Positions 35,899 through 47,162 of a stretch of 64,000 nucleotides of DNA are shown here, piece after piece. Location of the stretch: the NCBI RefSeq assembly GCF_000196135.1, contig NC_005090.1, positions 692,001 to 756,000 on the forward strand, read 5' to 3'. The notes beneath the pieces were generated by a model. That model was not told the DNA's origin. It ran no database searches and was given only the letters and a program-made list of their open reading frames with translations. The stretch comes from Wolinella succinogenes DSM 1740. GTDB taxonomy: Bacteria > Campylobacterota > Campylobacteria > Campylobacterales > Helicobacteraceae. The position numbers were made by a program, and so were the translations under genes. Position 1 is the first letter of the stretch; every line of letters begins with the position of its first letter.

Positions 35899-37023
35899 AT
35901 GGTAAGAAATACGATACTAGCACTTAGCTTGGTTTGGTTAGTAGGGTGCGGGGCGAATGAGCAAAAGCCTGCCCAAGGCGGTGGAATGCCTCCTTCTCAC
36001 GTGGATGTGGTGAGTGTGAAAAAAGGGGCTACAGCGATTCCGCTGGAGTATCCTGCGAAAATTAAAAGCATCCAGCAGGTTGAGGTGCGCGCTAAAGTGA
36101 GCGGAACCTTGCTAAAGAAACATTATACCGAGGGGGCACTCGTCAAAGAGGGGGACCTGCTCTTTAAGATTGACCCCGCGAAATTTCAAGCGGCTTTCAA
36201 TGAGGCAAGCGCTCAGTTGGGCGTGCGCGAGGCAACGCTTAAGCAGAGTGAGCGTGAGTGGAATCGAATCAAGCGACTTTTTGATGAGAAGGCCGTGAGT
36301 GAGAAAGAGCGTGATGATGCGTTAGCCGCCTATGAGATGGCATTGGCGAATGTGGCAAGTGCTAAGGCAACGCTAGAAAATGCCCGAATCGATCTAGGTT
36401 ACACCTCTATTACGGCTCCCATTAGCGGGGTGGCAGGGATGAAGGCCAAAGATGTGGGTGCTTATGTCAATAGCTCTAGCACGGATAGCGTGGTGACCAC
36501 CATCACGCAGCTTGATCCTATTCATGTGGAGTTTGCGATTCCTGATCTTGAGCGCCTCAAGCAAGCCTACTCGCTTCGCGAAGGAACATGGAAAGAGGCC
36601 GCTCAAGGGGCGCTTAAAGCGACTGTCCTCTCCAAAGAGGGAGTGGTCTATTCCGATAAAGGAAGGGTTGATTTCACCGATAGCGTGATTGATGAGACCA
36701 CAGGAAGCGTCAAAGCGCGAGCCATTTTTAGCAATAGCGATCGCATCCTTCTTCCAGGGCAATTTGTCCGTGTTCGAATTGAGGGCTTGATGCGCGAAAA
36801 TAGCGCTATCATCCCCCAAGAAGCGGTGATGCAAGGAGCACAAGGAGCGTTTGTTTATGTGGTGAAAGAGGATAAGGTGGCGATGAAACCCATCGTGATT
36901 GAGCAAGCCACCTCCAAAGGTTTTATTGTGAGCGAAGGGCTAGATGAGAATGATCTTGTGATCGTGAGCAACCTCAAAAAGATTCGTCCTGGCGCTCCTG
37001 TGCAAGTCGATAGGAGAGATTAA
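35899..37023 (+). CDS. RND efflux periplasmic adaptor (membrane fusion) lipoprotein
   Basis: A 374-residue adaptor connecting the inner-membrane pump to the outer-membrane channel. Lipobox VWLVGCG puts the Cys at about residue 17. The lipoyl-like domain halves are recognisable ([23 protein letters not shown] and [16 protein letters not shown]), with a coiled-coil hairpin between them, and a beta-barrel domain after. Type AcrA/MexA/CmeA. The stop overlaps the ATG of the pump gene by one base (TAATG). Confidence 0.94.
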   Translation: MVRNTILALSLVWLVGCGANEQKPAQGGGMPPSHVDVVSVKKGATAIPLEYPAKIKSIQQVEVRAKVSGTLLKKHYTEGALVKEGDLLFKIDPAKFQAAFNEASAQLGVREATLKQSEREWNRIKRLFDEKAVSEKERDDALAAYEMALANVASAKATLENARIDLGYTSITAPISGVAGMKAKDVGAYVNSSSTDSVVTTITQLDPIHVEFAIPDLERLKQAYSLREGTWKEAAQGALKATVLSKEGVVYSDKGRVDFTDSVIDETTGSVKARAIFSNSDRILLPGQFVRVRIEGLMRENSAIIPQEAVMQGAQGAFVYVVKEDKVAMKPIVIEQATSKGFIVSEGLDENDLVIVSNLKKIRPGAPVQVDRRD

Positions 37024-40000
37024 TGTTTTCTAAATTTTTTATCGAGCGACCCATTTTTGCCTCGGTGATCTCTATCATCATCGTTTTGGCGGGGTTGGTT
37101 TCGATTGAGACGCTTCCGATTGAGGAGTATCCAGAGGTGGTGCCTCCTCAGGTGCAAGTCGCGGCGAACTATCCGGGGGCGAGCGCAGACACGCTAGCTC
37201 AGACCGTGGGAGCTCCTTTGGAGCAAGAGATTAATGGCGTGGATAATATGATCTACATCTCTTCTGTCGCCACCTCCACGGGTGAGATGAATCTCAATGT
37301 CTATTTTGAGATTGGAACCGATCCTGATCAAGCGACCATTGATGTCAATAACCGCGTTCAGGCGGCGCTCAGCAAATTGCCCGAAGAAGTGCAAAGGCAA
37401 GGGGTCACCGCCAGGAAGAAATCCTCAAGTATTGTGGAGGTTCTCTCCATCTACTCTCCCGATTCTTCTCAAACCCCCCTTTATATCTCCAACTACGCCC
37501 TCATTAACGTCGTGGATGACTTGAAGCGGGTTAAAGGAGTCGGGGATATTGTCCTTTTTGGAGGGAAAGATTACTCGATTCGAGTTTGGCTTAAACCTGA
37601 TCGACTCGCTAAGCACTCGCTTACACCCAATGATGTGATCGCGGCGATCAAAGAGCAAAACTCTCAGTTTGCTACGGGGCAATTTGGACAAGAGCCCATC
37701 GCGAACAAGCCAATGTTTACCTATACAGTCACCACCAAAGGGCGCATGGTGGATGCGGAGGAGTTTGGGAATATCATTTTAAGAGCGGACAAGAGTGGAG
37801 CGACTCTTCGCCTCAAAGAGGTGGCAACCGTGGAGCTTGGAGCCAAATCCTACACTTTTGATGCGACGATGGATGGAAAGCCTGCCGTGCCTATTGGGGT
37901 CTTTCTCCAGCCTGGAGCAAACGCTCTAGAGACAGTGGGACTTGTGAACGCGGAGATGGATCGCTTGGCGGAGAAGTTCCCTTCAGGGATGAGCTACGCG
38001 ATTCCTTACAATACGACCAAGTTTGTTCAGATCTCTATCCAAGAGGTGATCAAGACCTTTATTGAGGCGATGGCACTAGTGGCGCTCATCGTCTATCTCT
38101 TTTTGCAAAACCTAAGGACGACCATCATCCCGCTTTTGGCGGTGCCTGTTTCGATTATCGGGACTTTTGCGGGGATGTATGCGCTAGGATTCTCTATCAA
38201 CCTTCTCACGCTTTTTGGTCTGATTCTAGCCATTGGAATTGTTGTGGATGATGCGATCATCGTTATTGAGAATGTGGAGAGAATCCATCGCACCGAGGGC
38301 TTGCCTATCAAAGAGGCGACCATCAAAGCGATGCAAGAGGTCACCTCTCCTGTTATCTCCATCGTGCTGGTGCTTGCGGCGGTCTTTATCCCCGTCTCAT
38401 TCATGGGGGGATTCACGGGGCAGATGTATAAACAGTTCGCCATGACCATTGTGGTCTCGGTCACTATTTCGGGCTTTGTGGCTTTGACGCTCACGCCAGC
38501 CCTTTGCACTGTCTTTTTAAAAGAGCACGATTCGGAGCCTTTTTGGTTTGTGCGAAAGTTCAATGAGTTTTTTGACTTCTCCACGAGAATCTTTACCCAA
38601 GGGGTGAGGCTGGTGCTTAAATATGTAGCGATCAGTCTTTTGCTCGTGGTTGGAATCATCTATGTAGCCTTTGACCTTTTCTCTAGGGTGCCAAGCTCAC
38701 TAGTGCCCACGGAGGATAAGGGGGTGCTCTTCATCCTTAGCTACCTCCCTTCTGCCTCAGCGCTCCACCGCACGGTGGATGTTCGAGACACGATTTCTGG
38801 TGCTTTAGGGCAGAATCCCAATGTTTCGCACGTGATTGCTTTTGCGGGGATGGACTTGATCTCCTTTGCAAGGAAGTCTGACGCGGGTGTGGCCTTTGTG
38901 GAACTTACGGATTGGGACCAAAGAAAAAATCCCGCGCAACATTCACAAAATCTTGCCTCGCAGTTCACGGGGATGTTCTATCCTAATAAAGAGGCTTTCA
39001 TCCTGGCGGTCAATCCTCCTCCCATTATGGGTCTAAGCGTGACGGGCGGCTTTGAGATGTATGTGCAGGATCGAACAGGTATGGGCTATGGAGAGCTCAA
39101 TAAATACGTGAATCAGATTGTCGCTAAGGCCAATCAACGCCCTGAGCTTGTGATGGTGAGAAGCACGCTGGATATGAATGTCCCACAATATAGTGTCGTG
39201 TTGGATCGAGAAAAGGCCAAGTCGCTTGGTATCGGAGTCTCTGAGGTCTTTAGCGCGATGCAAGCGACCTTTGGTTCGGTCTATGTCAATGATTTCAACC
39301 TCTATGGACGAACCTATCAGGTCAATATCCAATCTGAAGGGGATTATCGAGCGGGTCCTGAGAAGCTCTCTGAGGTCTTTGTTCGCTCTTCTAGTGGGCA
39401 GATGATTCCTCTAAGCTCGTTGCTCACTTTTGAGCGAACCCTTGGAGCGGATGTGGTGGATCGTTTCAACCTCTTCCCCGCGGCTAAGGTTTTGGGTGAA
39501 CCCAAGCCTGGATACACCTCAGGGGATGCGCTAAGGGCGATTGAAGAGGTGACTAAAGAGGTGTTGCCTGAGGGCTACACGATCGCTTGGTCAGGCTCCT
39601 CCTATCAAGAAAAAGAGATGGGCGGCACGGGAATGCAAGCGTTTATCTTTGCGCTTATTTTTGTCTTCTTGATTCTAGCGGCTCAGTATGAGCGTTGGCT
39701 CATGCCTTTGGCGGTCATTACAGCGGTTCCCTTCGCCGTTTTTGGAGCGATTAGTGCGACTTGGTTACGAGGACTTAGCAATGATGTCTATTTCCAGATT
39801 GGTCTGGTGATGCTCATTGGCCTCTCAGCTAAGAATGCGATTTTGATCGTAGAGTTTGCGATGCAGAAACGAGAAGAGGGACTCTCTATCGTTGAGGCGA
39901 GCTTAGAGGCGGCAAGATTGCGCTTTAGGCCTATTGTCATGACCTCGCTAGCCTTCACGATTGGGGTGATTCCGTTGGCCATCAGCAGTGGAGCGGGAGC

Positions 40001-40157
40001 GGCAAGCCGCCATGCCATTGGCACGGGGGTGATTGGAGGAATGGTGGCGGCAACCACGATTGCCATCTTCTTTGTTCCGCTCTTTTACACCCTTTTAGAG
40101 AGACTCAATGAGCGTTTTAGGGGCTCAAAGAAAGGAGGAGTGACTCATGGCGCGTAA
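37023..40157 (+). CDS. RND multidrug efflux pump, HAE1 family
   Basis: A 1044-residue inner-membrane proton-driven pump of the AcrB/MexB/CmeB class. Twelve helices with two large periplasmic loops are expected from length and duplication. The opening [20 protein letters not shown] is typical, and helix 4 carries the proton-relay Asp pair ([17 protein letters not shown]). The second half has [14 protein letters not shown] with the conserved Lys. Drugs, detergents or organic acids are possible substrates. Overlaps the outer-membrane gene by 11 bases, so the three proteins are made together. Confidence 0.96.
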   Translation: MFSKFFIERPIFASVISIIIVLAGLVSIETLPIEEYPEVVPPQVQVAANYPGASADTLAQTVGAPLEQEINGVDNMIYISSVATSTGEMNLNVYFEIGTDPDQATIDVNNRVQAALSKLPEEVQRQGVTARKKSSSIVEVLSIYSPDSSQTPLYISNYALINVVDDLKRVKGVGDIVLFGGKDYSIRVWLKPDRLAKHSLTPNDVIAAIKEQNSQFATGQFGQEPIANKPMFTYTVTTKGRMVDAEEFGNIILRADKSGATLRLKEVATVELGAKSYTFDATMDGKPAVPIGVFLQPGANALETVGLVNAEMDRLAEKFPSGMSYAIPYNTTKFVQISIQEVIKTFIEAMALVALIVYLFLQNLRTTIIPLLAVPVSIIGTFAGMYALGFSINLLTLFGLILAIGIVVDDAIIVIENVERIHRTEGLPIKEATIKAMQEVTSPVISIVLVLAAVFIPVSFMGGFTGQMYKQFAMTIVVSVTISGFVALTLTPALCTVFLKEHDSEPFWFVRKFNEFFDFSTRIFTQGVRLVLKYVAISLLLVVGIIYVAFDLFSRVPSSLVPTEDKGVLFILSYLPSASALHRTVDVRDTISGALGQNPNVSHVIAFAGMDLISFARKSDAGVAFVELTDWDQRKNPAQHSQNLASQFTGMFYPNKEAFILAVNPPPIMGLSVTGGFEMYVQDRTGMGYGELNKYVNQIVAKANQRPELVMVRSTLDMNVPQYSVVLDREKAKSLGIGVSEVFSAMQATFGSVYVNDFNLYGRTYQVNIQSEGDYRAGPEKLSEVFVRSSSGQMIPLSSLLTFERTLGADVVDRFNLFPAAKVLGEPKPGYTSGDALRAIEEVTKEVLPEGYTIAWSGSSYQEKEMGGTGMQAFIFALIFVFLILAAQYERWLMPLAVITAVPFAVFGAISATWLRGLSNDVYFQIGLVMLIGLSAKNAILIVEFAMQKREEGLSIVEASLEAARLRFRPIVMTSLAFTIGVIPLAISSGAGAASRHAIGTGVIGGMVAATTIAIFFVPLFYTLLERLNERFRGSKKGGVTHGA

Positions 40158-41553
40158 TGTAGCAGTGATATTGGCGGGAGCTCTGCTTTTAGCGGGGTGC
40201 TCCATGTCCCCCAAACTAGAGCTTAAGCCCGTAGAGATTCCTTTGGCACTCGCTAAAGAGGCCAAGACAATGGAAGTGATCAATGTGGAGTGGTGGCGTG
40301 AGTTTAAAGACCCTCTCCTAGAAGAGCTCATCAAAGAGGCCTTGGTGCACAATAGCGATCTGAGGGTGGCGGCAACCAATGTCTCTTTGGCTAGAGCGAC
40401 TCTTGGGGGTGCGAGAGCGGATCTCTATCCATCGCTTGATGCGGAAGGTTCCGCGGGTCGTAAAAAAACCAGCGATGAGAGCTATCCCGTAGGGACAAGA
40501 GCAACCTATAACAACTTCTCTCTCAGTGGTGTGCTAAGCTATGAGATTGATCTTTGGGGGCGGCTACGAGATTCTAAACGCTCGGCCGAAGCGCTTTTGC
40601 TAGCCAATGAAGCCAATCAAGAGACCATCGCCTTGGCCGTTGCCTCAAGCGTGGCGGAGGGATATTTTAATCTCATCACCCTAAGAGAGGGAATCCAAAT
40701 CCTCAAAGAGACGGTCGATTCTTATCAAAAGAGCTACGATTATCGGCTCAAACAACATGGTTTGGGTGCCATTAGTGAGATCGTTATGGAGCAGAGCAGG
40801 GTGGAGCTAGAGAGCGCCAAAGCCAATCTCTATCTCTATGAGCGACAAGAATCAGAGGCTGCCACGGCGCTGTCGATTCTTTTAGGGCGAACCCCTAAAG
40901 AGATTTTTGAGAAAAGCTTCTCTCTTGCTTCCGTGCTTCCTGCGCTGCCTGAAGTGCCCGCGGGGCTTCCCTCGGAGATTTTGACGCATCGATCGGACAT
41001 TAAAGTGGCCGAAGAGAAACTCAAAGCGGCCAACTACTCTATTGGGGTGGCTAGGGCTGCCTACTTCCCAACCCTCTCGCTCTCAGGTGTTTTGGGCTAT
41101 CAAAGTGCCGAGCTTGATCGCTTGATGCGCCCCTCAGGCGAGATGTGGAGTCTTGGAGGGAATCTGGGTGCGCCACTCCTTAATTTTGGTCGCACCAGCG
41201 CCAAAGTGGAGAGCGCCAAAGCCCAAAAAGAGAGTGCGGAGATTGAGTATGAGGCAACAATTCGACAGGCGTTTGGCGAGGTTAAAGACGCTCTTGTAAA
41301 GAGGGAGGTGGCAAACAAGCGTCTGCTTTCACTTCAAAGTCAAACCACCTCACAAAATCGCGTCCTAGAGATTGCGCAAAAGCGTTTTGATGAGGGCCAT
41401 TTCAGTCATCTTGATCTGCTGGATGCCCAGCGTGGCTACCTAAACGCTAGACTAGCCCTAAATAGTGCCAAGCTAGAGACTGCCACCTCCGTGGTGACAC
41501 TCTATAAAGCGCTTGGAGGAGGGTGGAGGATCACCCAAGAAGAGACTAAATAG
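40147..41553 (+). CDS. RND efflux outer-membrane channel lipoprotein (OprM/CmeC-like)
   Basis: A 468-residue TolC-type factor. Lipobox LLLAGCS gives a lipid-anchored Cys at about residue 18. Two repeats of the outer-membrane efflux protein domain are seen ([21 protein letters not shown]; then [26 protein letters not shown]). It completes the tripartite pump. Its last 8 bases overlap the end of the convergent EAL gene. Confidence 0.95.
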   Translation: MARNVAVILAGALLLAGCSMSPKLELKPVEIPLALAKEAKTMEVINVEWWREFKDPLLEELIKEALVHNSDLRVAATNVSLARATLGGARADLYPSLDAEGSAGRKKTSDESYPVGTRATYNNFSLSGVLSYEIDLWGRLRDSKRSAEALLLANEANQETIALAVASSVAEGYFNLITLREGIQILKETVDSYQKSYDYRLKQHGLGAISEIVMEQSRVELESAKANLYLYERQESEAATALSILLGRTPKEIFEKSFSLASVLPALPEVPAGLPSEILTHRSDIKVAEEKLKAANYSIGVARAAYFPTLSLSGVLGYQSAELDRLMRPSGEMWSLGGNLGAPLLNFGRTSAKVESAKAQKESAEIEYEATIRQAFGEVKDALVKREVANKRLLSLQSQTTSQNRVLEIAQKRFDEGHFSHLDLLDAQRGYLNARLALNSAKLETATSVVTLYKALGGGWRITQEETK

Positions 41554-42763
41554 TCTCTTCCCCCCCCCCTCTTTCCCTAAAGTCGATACAAACAATCATC
41601 TCCTCCCTCTCTTTTCCCACTCTTTTGGCGTAGGTTCGGCAGATATTGCCTGAGGCGAGCGAAATATAGCGTTTGGTTAGATGAGCCTTCTCTAGAGCAG
41701 TTTTCGTGAGGTAAAAGTACTCTTTGAGCGAGTGGTCGCTCTCTGGCTGGGCGGGCTCAAAAAAGGAGCGCGTCTCTTGGAGCATGATTGTCTCGCCTAT
41801 TTGGCGACCCCTCATATCAAGAAAATAGATCGCCTCAAGCCTTAAAGAGAGCCAAGGGGAAGCAAGAAGTCTCTCTTTCCACGATTCTGCGGGGGTGTGA
41901 TGGATGAGATTCTCGATATGAGAGATGATCTCTTCAGCCTTGTAAAAGAGCTCCGTGCGCCTTTGAAGCTTAGTGCGAATCGAAGCCTCCAGCGCCTCAC
42001 CCACGCGCTCAATTTTGTCATGAAGCTCAGAAAGCGCACACGATTCTTGGGAGGGTGTGGCGAAGTAGAATCCTTGAAAAAGTGAAATTCCCCTCTTTAG
42101 ACACCCCAGCGCCTCCTCTTTACTCTCCACTCCTTCGGCTAGCACGAGTGCGCCAATATTGTTTCCCATGTTGGCGATAGCACGGATGATCTGCTGATGG
42201 AAGTAGTTTTTATCCACATCTCGAATGAGGGATTTGTCGATCTTGATGAGGTCGGGGCGAACCAAGGCGATGCGATCAAAACTCGAATTCCCCGCACCAA
42301 AGTCATCAAGGGCGATATTAAAACCTAGATTTTTGAAGTGAAGACAGAAAGCCTCCAAGTGCTCACTCTTTTCTATGGCATCCTCTTTGACCTCAAGGAC
42401 GATATTTTTGGGCGGGATTCCCGCCTCGCTTAGCCACTTGGCAAACTGATAGCGCTCTAGGGGAATCTCATCGATGAGGCGGGATTCAAAGTTGAGAAAG
42501 AGCAGGAGGTGGGGGTTTTGATGAAAGCGAGGCAGGAAGCGCTCAATCGCCTTTTGGCGTGCCCTAGCATCAAGATCCAAATCGACCCCCTCCTCTTTGG
42601 CGCGCCCAAAGAGCTCCAGGGGAGGGATGATGGAGCCATCTAGCGCTAGGCCTCGAGAGAGGGCTTCTAGTCCAAAAATTTTTTTGCCCGAGATGGAGAG
42701 AATCGGTTGAAAGAGAGTCAAGAGGCGGTCTTCTTCGATGAGTGAACGGATAGAGTCTCTCAA
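41546..42763 (-). CDS. Stand-alone EAL-domain c-di-GMP phosphodiesterase
   Basis: A 405-residue cytoplasmic protein. The EAL domain occupies about residues 10-245 with FGLEALSRG, LNFESRLID (Asn), VLEVKEDAIE (Glu), LDDFGAGNSSFD and IKIDKSLI, and AEGVESKEE, so all metal- and substrate-binding residues look intact. The C-terminal 150 residues form an extra sensor-like domain, possibly a Cache-like fold, with no motif I can name. It should hydrolyse c-di-GMP and favour motility over attachment. No GGDEF domain is present. Confidence 0.9.
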   Translation of the reverse strand: MRDSIRSLIEEDRLLTLFQPILSISGKKIFGLEALSRGLALDGSIIPPLELFGRAKEEGVDLDLDARARQKAIERFLPRFHQNPHLLLFLNFESRLIDEIPLERYQFAKWLSEAGIPPKNIVLEVKEDAIEKSEHLEAFCLHFKNLGFNIALDDFGAGNSSFDRIALVRPDLIKIDKSLIRDVDKNYFHQQIIRAIANMGNNIGALVLAEGVESKEEALGCLKRGISLFQGFYFATPSQESCALSELHDKIERVGEALEASIRTKLQRRTELFYKAEEIISHIENLIHHTPAESWKERLLASPWLSLRLEAIYFLDMRGRQIGETIMLQETRSFFEPAQPESDHSLKEYFYLTKTALEKAHLTKRYISLASGNICRTYAKRVGKEREEMIVCIDFRERGGGEETI

Positions 42764-42914
42764 AGGGCTCTCCTTCTGTTTTGGTCAAAATTGTAACATG
42801 AGCTCATTGAAAATGTACCCTTTGGTCTGCTCAAAAATGGAGCAACTTTAATATATTTTAAAATGAAATTATGAAATTATACGAATTCATTCAATACTTT
42901 TAAGAAGGAGTCTT

Positions 42915-43700
42915 ATGTTTTTTAAGGTGATGCGAGGGAGTATGGCGGCGGCCTTTTCTCTACTTTTTCTAGCGGGTTGTGCGACAACAGAACTTCAAAC
43001 CAAGGTGAAGATGACTCAGAGTGTATTTGTGGACCCTGTAGCGAAAGATAAACGACTGATTTTTGTTTCAATGAGAAATACTAGTGGACAAAATATCAAT
43101 CTTGAATCCAAGATTATCTCCAATCTTCAAGCTAGAGGCTACACCATCGTGGACGATCCTGAGGCGGCAACCTACATCTTGATGGCCAATGTCCTTTATT
43201 GTGATAGAAAACGAGAGGACAACACCACAGGAGGCGCAGCCGCTGGAGCTGTTACGGGCGGAGCGATCGCAGGATACAACAGTCGAAGTGGTTCGGTTGG
43301 CTCCACGCTTGGAGGCGCAGTCGCTGGAGCCCTTGTTGGCGGAATCCTTGGAAAGCTAACAGAGGATACGATCTATCAGATGCAAGTGGATGTGATGATC
43401 AAGCAAAAGGCTAAAGGCGCGGTTCTTGCGACCAATGCTAGCAAAGCAGGGCAGGCAAGCGTGAGGGATGGGCAGAGTGCAGGCTTTACGAATAGCTTTG
43501 GTGGAGCGATCCGCGATACTGAGGGAGGCGCAAAGGTTGCCGACAATCGCACCAACTACTCCTCTCAGCAGTATGAGAGCGAATATATCGAGAAGCAGAC
43601 CATGCTCTTTGCTGAGGCGACTAAGATGGGCTTGACGCTTGAAGAGGCGATTCCCACGCTTGAGCACCAGATGGCCAACCAGATCTCTGGAATCTTTTAA
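42915..43700 (+). CDS. TraT-like surface lipoprotein
   Basis: A 261-residue protein with a lipobox (LFLAGCAT, Cys at about 22). The sequence TELQTKVKMTQSVFVDPV, the NISSKI-like SKIISNLQARGYTIVDDPEAA segment and two glycine-rich stretches (AAAGAVTGGAIAGYNS; GGAVAGALVGGILG) are the TraT pattern. TraT is the surface-exclusion and complement-resistance lipoprotein of F-like plasmids; chromosomal homologues exist in several Campylobacterota and their role is unclear. No conjugation genes are nearby, so a plasmid origin is not supported. Its stop overlaps the convergent racemase stop by 4 bases. Confidence 0.88.
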   Translation: MFFKVMRGSMAAAFSLLFLAGCATTELQTKVKMTQSVFVDPVAKDKRLIFVSMRNTSGQNINLESKIISNLQARGYTIVDDPEAATYILMANVLYCDRKREDNTTGGAAAGAVTGGAIAGYNSRSGSVGSTLGGAVAGALVGGILGKLTEDTIYQMQVDVMIKQKAKGAVLATNASKAGQASVRDGQSAGFTNSFGGAIRDTEGGAKVADNRTNYSSQQYESEYIEKQTMLFAEATKMGLTLEEAIPTLEHQMANQISGIF

Positions 43701-44392
43701 ATCTCTAGAATCGATTGAACGATGGAGCCCACATGAAGCTCCATCGTATCAAGCAGGGGCAGGGGAGAGGAAGCTCCTTCTAGAAGGAGTGGGATCTCGG
43801 TGCACCCAAGAATCACTGCCTCAGCCCCACGCTCTTTGAGCCCATGAATGATTTGAATGAAATCCCTTCTTGAATCCTCTGTGAAAATATTATTCACCAG
43901 CTCCCTATAGATGCACTCATGCACAAGATTTCTCTCCTCTTTGGCAGGTGTGATCACCTCAAGGTCGAAACGCTCTTGGAGCCTTGAGGCGTAAAAATCT
44001 TTTTCCATGGTGAAGAGTGTCCCTAAAAGTGCTAATTTTTTGTAACCCTTGAGACTCGATTCTTCTCCTACGCTATCGGCGATGTGTACCAATGGAATCG
44101 AAAGAGCACCCTCAAGCGCTGGAGCGAGTAGGTGCATGGTGTTAGAGGCAATGGCCAATCCTTGGCAGCCAAGTCTCTCTAGTTCTAGCGCAGCTTGGAG
44201 TAGCTTCTCCTCCAGTATAGTCCAAGAGCCGCTTGCTTGAGCTTGAGCGATGGGTTCAAAGTCAAAGCTGTGAATCCATAAAGGTGCGCTGTGATGTTTG
44301 CCCAAAGTGGCGTGGACTTGGCGGTTGATTTTGAGATAGTATTCAGCGGTGGAGGGGTAGGCAAGACCCCCTAATAGACCAAAAGTTTTCAT
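43697..44392 (-). CDS. Aspartate/glutamate racemase family protein
   Basis: A 231-residue cofactor-independent racemase. The first catalytic Cys loop appears modified: GLAIASNTMHLLAP has Ser-Asn-Thr where most members have C-N-T, while the second loop VILGCTEIPLLLEG has the usual Cys. Aspartate racemases normally use a Cys pair, and a single-Cys protein of this kind could be a different isomerase, a hydantoin-type racemase, or one-way. The opening KTFGLLGGLAYPSTAEYY fits the YgeA group. It stands alone. Confidence 0.85.
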   Translation of the reverse strand: MKTFGLLGGLAYPSTAEYYLKINRQVHATLGKHHSAPLWIHSFDFEPIAQAQASGSWTILEEKLLQAALELERLGCQGLAIASNTMHLLAPALEGALSIPLVHIADSVGEESSLKGYKKLALLGTLFTMEKDFYASRLQERFDLEVITPAKEERNLVHECIYRELVNNIFTEDSRRDFIQIIHGLKERGAEAVILGCTEIPLLLEGASSPLPLLDTMELHVGSIVQSILEI

Positions 44393-44508
44393 GGAATCCT
44401 CTCAATAGTTTGATTCCTATTCTACCCCACTTTAAAGAAAATCTACAGGGGAGATAAAAATTTTTTAGTGTAGAATGGGTGCTATATTGAGTGTCGCAAG
44501 GAATGAGG

Positions 44509-47046
44509 ATGCAAGCTCTATCCGTCAATCATCTCAAAAGCGTCTATGCCAAACTCATGGGAGCACTCTTTGTGAGTCTGCTTCTTCTGGCTGCGGGCTA
44601 CTTTTTTCTCTACCAACATCAGCAGAAGAATCTAGAGAAGATCGCCCAAAATCAGACTTTGGAGTTCACCAAGAGCTTCAAAGAGTTTCTCTATTTTAGG
44701 GCGCTGCCCCTAGAGGGCTACCTCCAATCTGCAGCCTTTTTTGAGGATACTAAGGGGCGGGTTGAGGCAATGTGGGATGTGTGGATGCGTGCGAGCATGG
44801 GGATGAAGGGGGTCGGATATGATGCGGTGCTGCTGCTTGATAGGACGCGCTTACCGATTGCTTCCCTTTCTCTTATAGAGGGAGCAGGGGAGAAAGAGCT
44901 CTTGGCCATTATCCCTGTGGAATCGCTCTCTTTAGAGTATCCTATCTTCGTGCGCTCCTTTGTCAAGCTTCAGGGTAAAGAATCAAAAGAGAGGCTGATT
45001 GAGCTCTTCTCCTCGCCAATTCGTTCTTCTTTGGTGGGCGAGATTCAGGGCTATTTGGTCGCATTTAAACTTTGGAATGGTACGGAGATTTCGAGCCTCG
45101 ATCGGTTAAGCAGCCACCAAATCCACTTGCTCTTAGAGGGAGATGATTCTAGGGGATATGATCTTTTTTATCCCTTGCAAGATTTTTATGGCAGGGAGGT
45201 CGCTCGTGTGGGCGTGGTGCTAGACAAGAGTCTAGCGCTAACGATTGATCGAATCTTTTCATTTCAGATTGCCTTTGTGAGCTCGGCGGGGCTGTTGGCC
45301 TCTTTGGGAATCTTGGCACTCCTCTTTGTTTTGGTTTTGCGCCCTTTGCGCCAACTTTCCAAGGTTTTGCAAGAAAAGGATAAAGCCACGCTCAAAGAGC
45401 TACTCTATAAAGAGGATGAGTTTGGAGAGATCTCTCGGGTGGTGCAGCGATTTTTCAAGCAGAACGCTATTTTGGAGCAGTACAAAGGGGCGATTGATGC
45501 AAGCTTTATTGTCTCTAAGGGTGATCTGCTAGGGAACATCACTTATGCTAATGATCAATTTTGTCAAGTGAGCGGATACAAGAGAGAGGAGCTTTTGGGG
45601 AGGAATCATAACATTGTCCGCCACCCCGATAATACACGAGAGTTTTTTGCTGCCCTTTGGAAACGCATCAGTAGCGGCAGAATATGGAGTGGGGTGATCA
45701 AGAATCGCAACAAGCGCGGTGGAGACTATTATGTGAGGGCAGTGATTGTGCCCCTTATGAATGACGAGGGGGAGATTGAAGAGTATCTCTCTATCCGCAC
45801 CGATATCACAGAGCTCTACGAGCAGATGCAGATGATCATCAAACAGACGACCGATCTGCTCACGGGTCTGCCTAATAAGCAGCAGCTTTTGCACGATCTG
45901 GAGAACCCTCTCTCTCATTGCCTGCTCTTTGTCAATATCAATCGATTCCGTGGCGTGAACGATTCTTTTGGGCATGAGGCGGGGGATTCGCTTTTGGTGG
46001 AGTTTGCCAATCGATTGGGGGCGCTTTTGCCTATGGGGGCGACGCTCTATCGTTTGGGGGGAGATGAGTTTGCCATTTTGCTGGAGGAGGGCGAAGGAGA
46101 GGTTGAGAGACTCTCTAGGGATATTTTTGCCACTCTTGAAGAGACCCCTTTTATAGTGGTGGGAACAGAAATCATCCTCTCGGCTCGAATCTCTTCGGCT
46201 TGTGGTGTTGAGCTGCTCTACCAAAAGTGTGACATGGCAATGAACTACGCCAAAATCAACAACCTCTCTTTCGTTGATTTTGATCGCAATGGACAGATCA
46301 GGGAGGAGCTGGAGCGTTCCAAAATGATCACTCGAATGATTCAAGAGGCGATTCGATCGGATTTTATTCAGGCTTATGGGCAGAAGATTGTGAGCGTTAA
46401 AGAGCCAAATCTCTACAAAATCGAAACCCTCATGAGGATTGTTGATGGGTCGGGCAAAATCACTTCGCCTTTTATCTTTTTGGAGCAGGCGAAAAACTCT
46501 AGACTCTATTCGCGCCTCACGCGCATCATGATCAAAAAGGTTTTTGAGAGCTTTAAAGGGAATGCGCTGGAGTTCTCGATCAATCTCACCTTTGAAGATA
46601 TTTTAGATCATGAGACAACTCGATTTATTCTTGATTCTATTCAGTCGATGGGGCTCCAAAATCGCGTCACCATTGAGCTAGTGGAGAGTGAAGAGATTGG
46701 AGCGAGTCCAGAGATGGAGCTGTTCATCAAAGAGGCCAAAGCATTGGGATGCAAAATCTCTATTGATGACTTTGGAAGTGGTTACTCCAATTTTGATTAC
46801 ATCCTGAAAATCGGCGCCGATTTCATCAAGATTGATGGTTCGCTCATCAAAAACATTGACACCGACAAAAACTCCTATATCACGGTCAAGACGATCATCG
46901 CTTTGGCTAAAGAGCTTGGGATTGGCGTGGTGGCAGAGTATATTCACTCCAAAGAGGTGATGGAGGTGGTGGTGGAGCTTGGGGTGGATTATCTGCAAGG
47001 GTATCATTTGCACGAACCTCAAAAGCTTGACGCGCTTTTGGCTTGA
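44509..47046 (+). CDS. Membrane sensor with PAS, GGDEF and EAL domains
   Basis: An 845-residue c-di-GMP enzyme. The ATG at 44509 is chosen for AAGGA six bases upstream; the longer GTG form at 44491 is possible. Transmembrane helix 1 at about 15-38, a periplasmic domain of about 210 residues, helix 2 near 250-270, a HAMP-like linker, then PAS (NITYANDQFCQVSGYKREELLGRNHNIVRHP, an Aer-like PAS that often binds FAD), GGDEF with intact LGGDEF, and EAL with KIETLMR (ETL in place of EAL) and DDFGSGYSNFD. The Aer-like PAS suggests redox or oxygen sensing of c-di-GMP turnover. Confidence 0.92.
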   Translation: MQALSVNHLKSVYAKLMGALFVSLLLLAAGYFFLYQHQQKNLEKIAQNQTLEFTKSFKEFLYFRALPLEGYLQSAAFFEDTKGRVEAMWDVWMRASMGMKGVGYDAVLLLDRTRLPIASLSLIEGAGEKELLAIIPVESLSLEYPIFVRSFVKLQGKESKERLIELFSSPIRSSLVGEIQGYLVAFKLWNGTEISSLDRLSSHQIHLLLEGDDSRGYDLFYPLQDFYGREVARVGVVLDKSLALTIDRIFSFQIAFVSSAGLLASLGILALLFVLVLRPLRQLSKVLQEKDKATLKELLYKEDEFGEISRVVQRFFKQNAILEQYKGAIDASFIVSKGDLLGNITYANDQFCQVSGYKREELLGRNHNIVRHPDNTREFFAALWKRISSGRIWSGVIKNRNKRGGDYYVRAVIVPLMNDEGEIEEYLSIRTDITELYEQMQMIIKQTTDLLTGLPNKQQLLHDLENPLSHCLLFVNINRFRGVNDSFGHEAGDSLLVEFANRLGALLPMGATLYRLGGDEFAILLEEGEGEVERLSRDIFATLEETPFIVVGTEIILSARISSACGVELLYQKCDMAMNYAKINNLSFVDFDRNGQIREELERSKMITRMIQEAIRSDFIQAYGQKIVSVKEPNLYKIETLMRIVDGSGKITSPFIFLEQAKNSRLYSRLTRIMIKKVFESFKGNALEFSINLTFEDILDHETTRFILDSIQSMGLQNRVTIELVESEEIGASPEMELFIKEAKALGCKISIDDFGSGYSNFDYILKIGADFIKIDGSLIKNIDTDKNSYITVKTIIALAKELGIGVVAEYIHSKEVMEVVVELGVDYLQGYHLHEPQKLDALLA

Positions 47047-47162
47047 CAGGAGGGCTCAAAAACCGTTATGCTTTCCTTAAAGTTTATTAAAAAGATTAAT
47101 ATTATTAACTAAGAATATTTTCTTAAAAAAGAGGAATTTTTAGGGATCCAAGGGGAAAGCAG

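Noticed and set aside
42915-43700. TraT-like gene as sign of an integrated conjugative plasmid
   Set aside because: No transfer, replication or partition genes, attachment repeats or integrase nearby.
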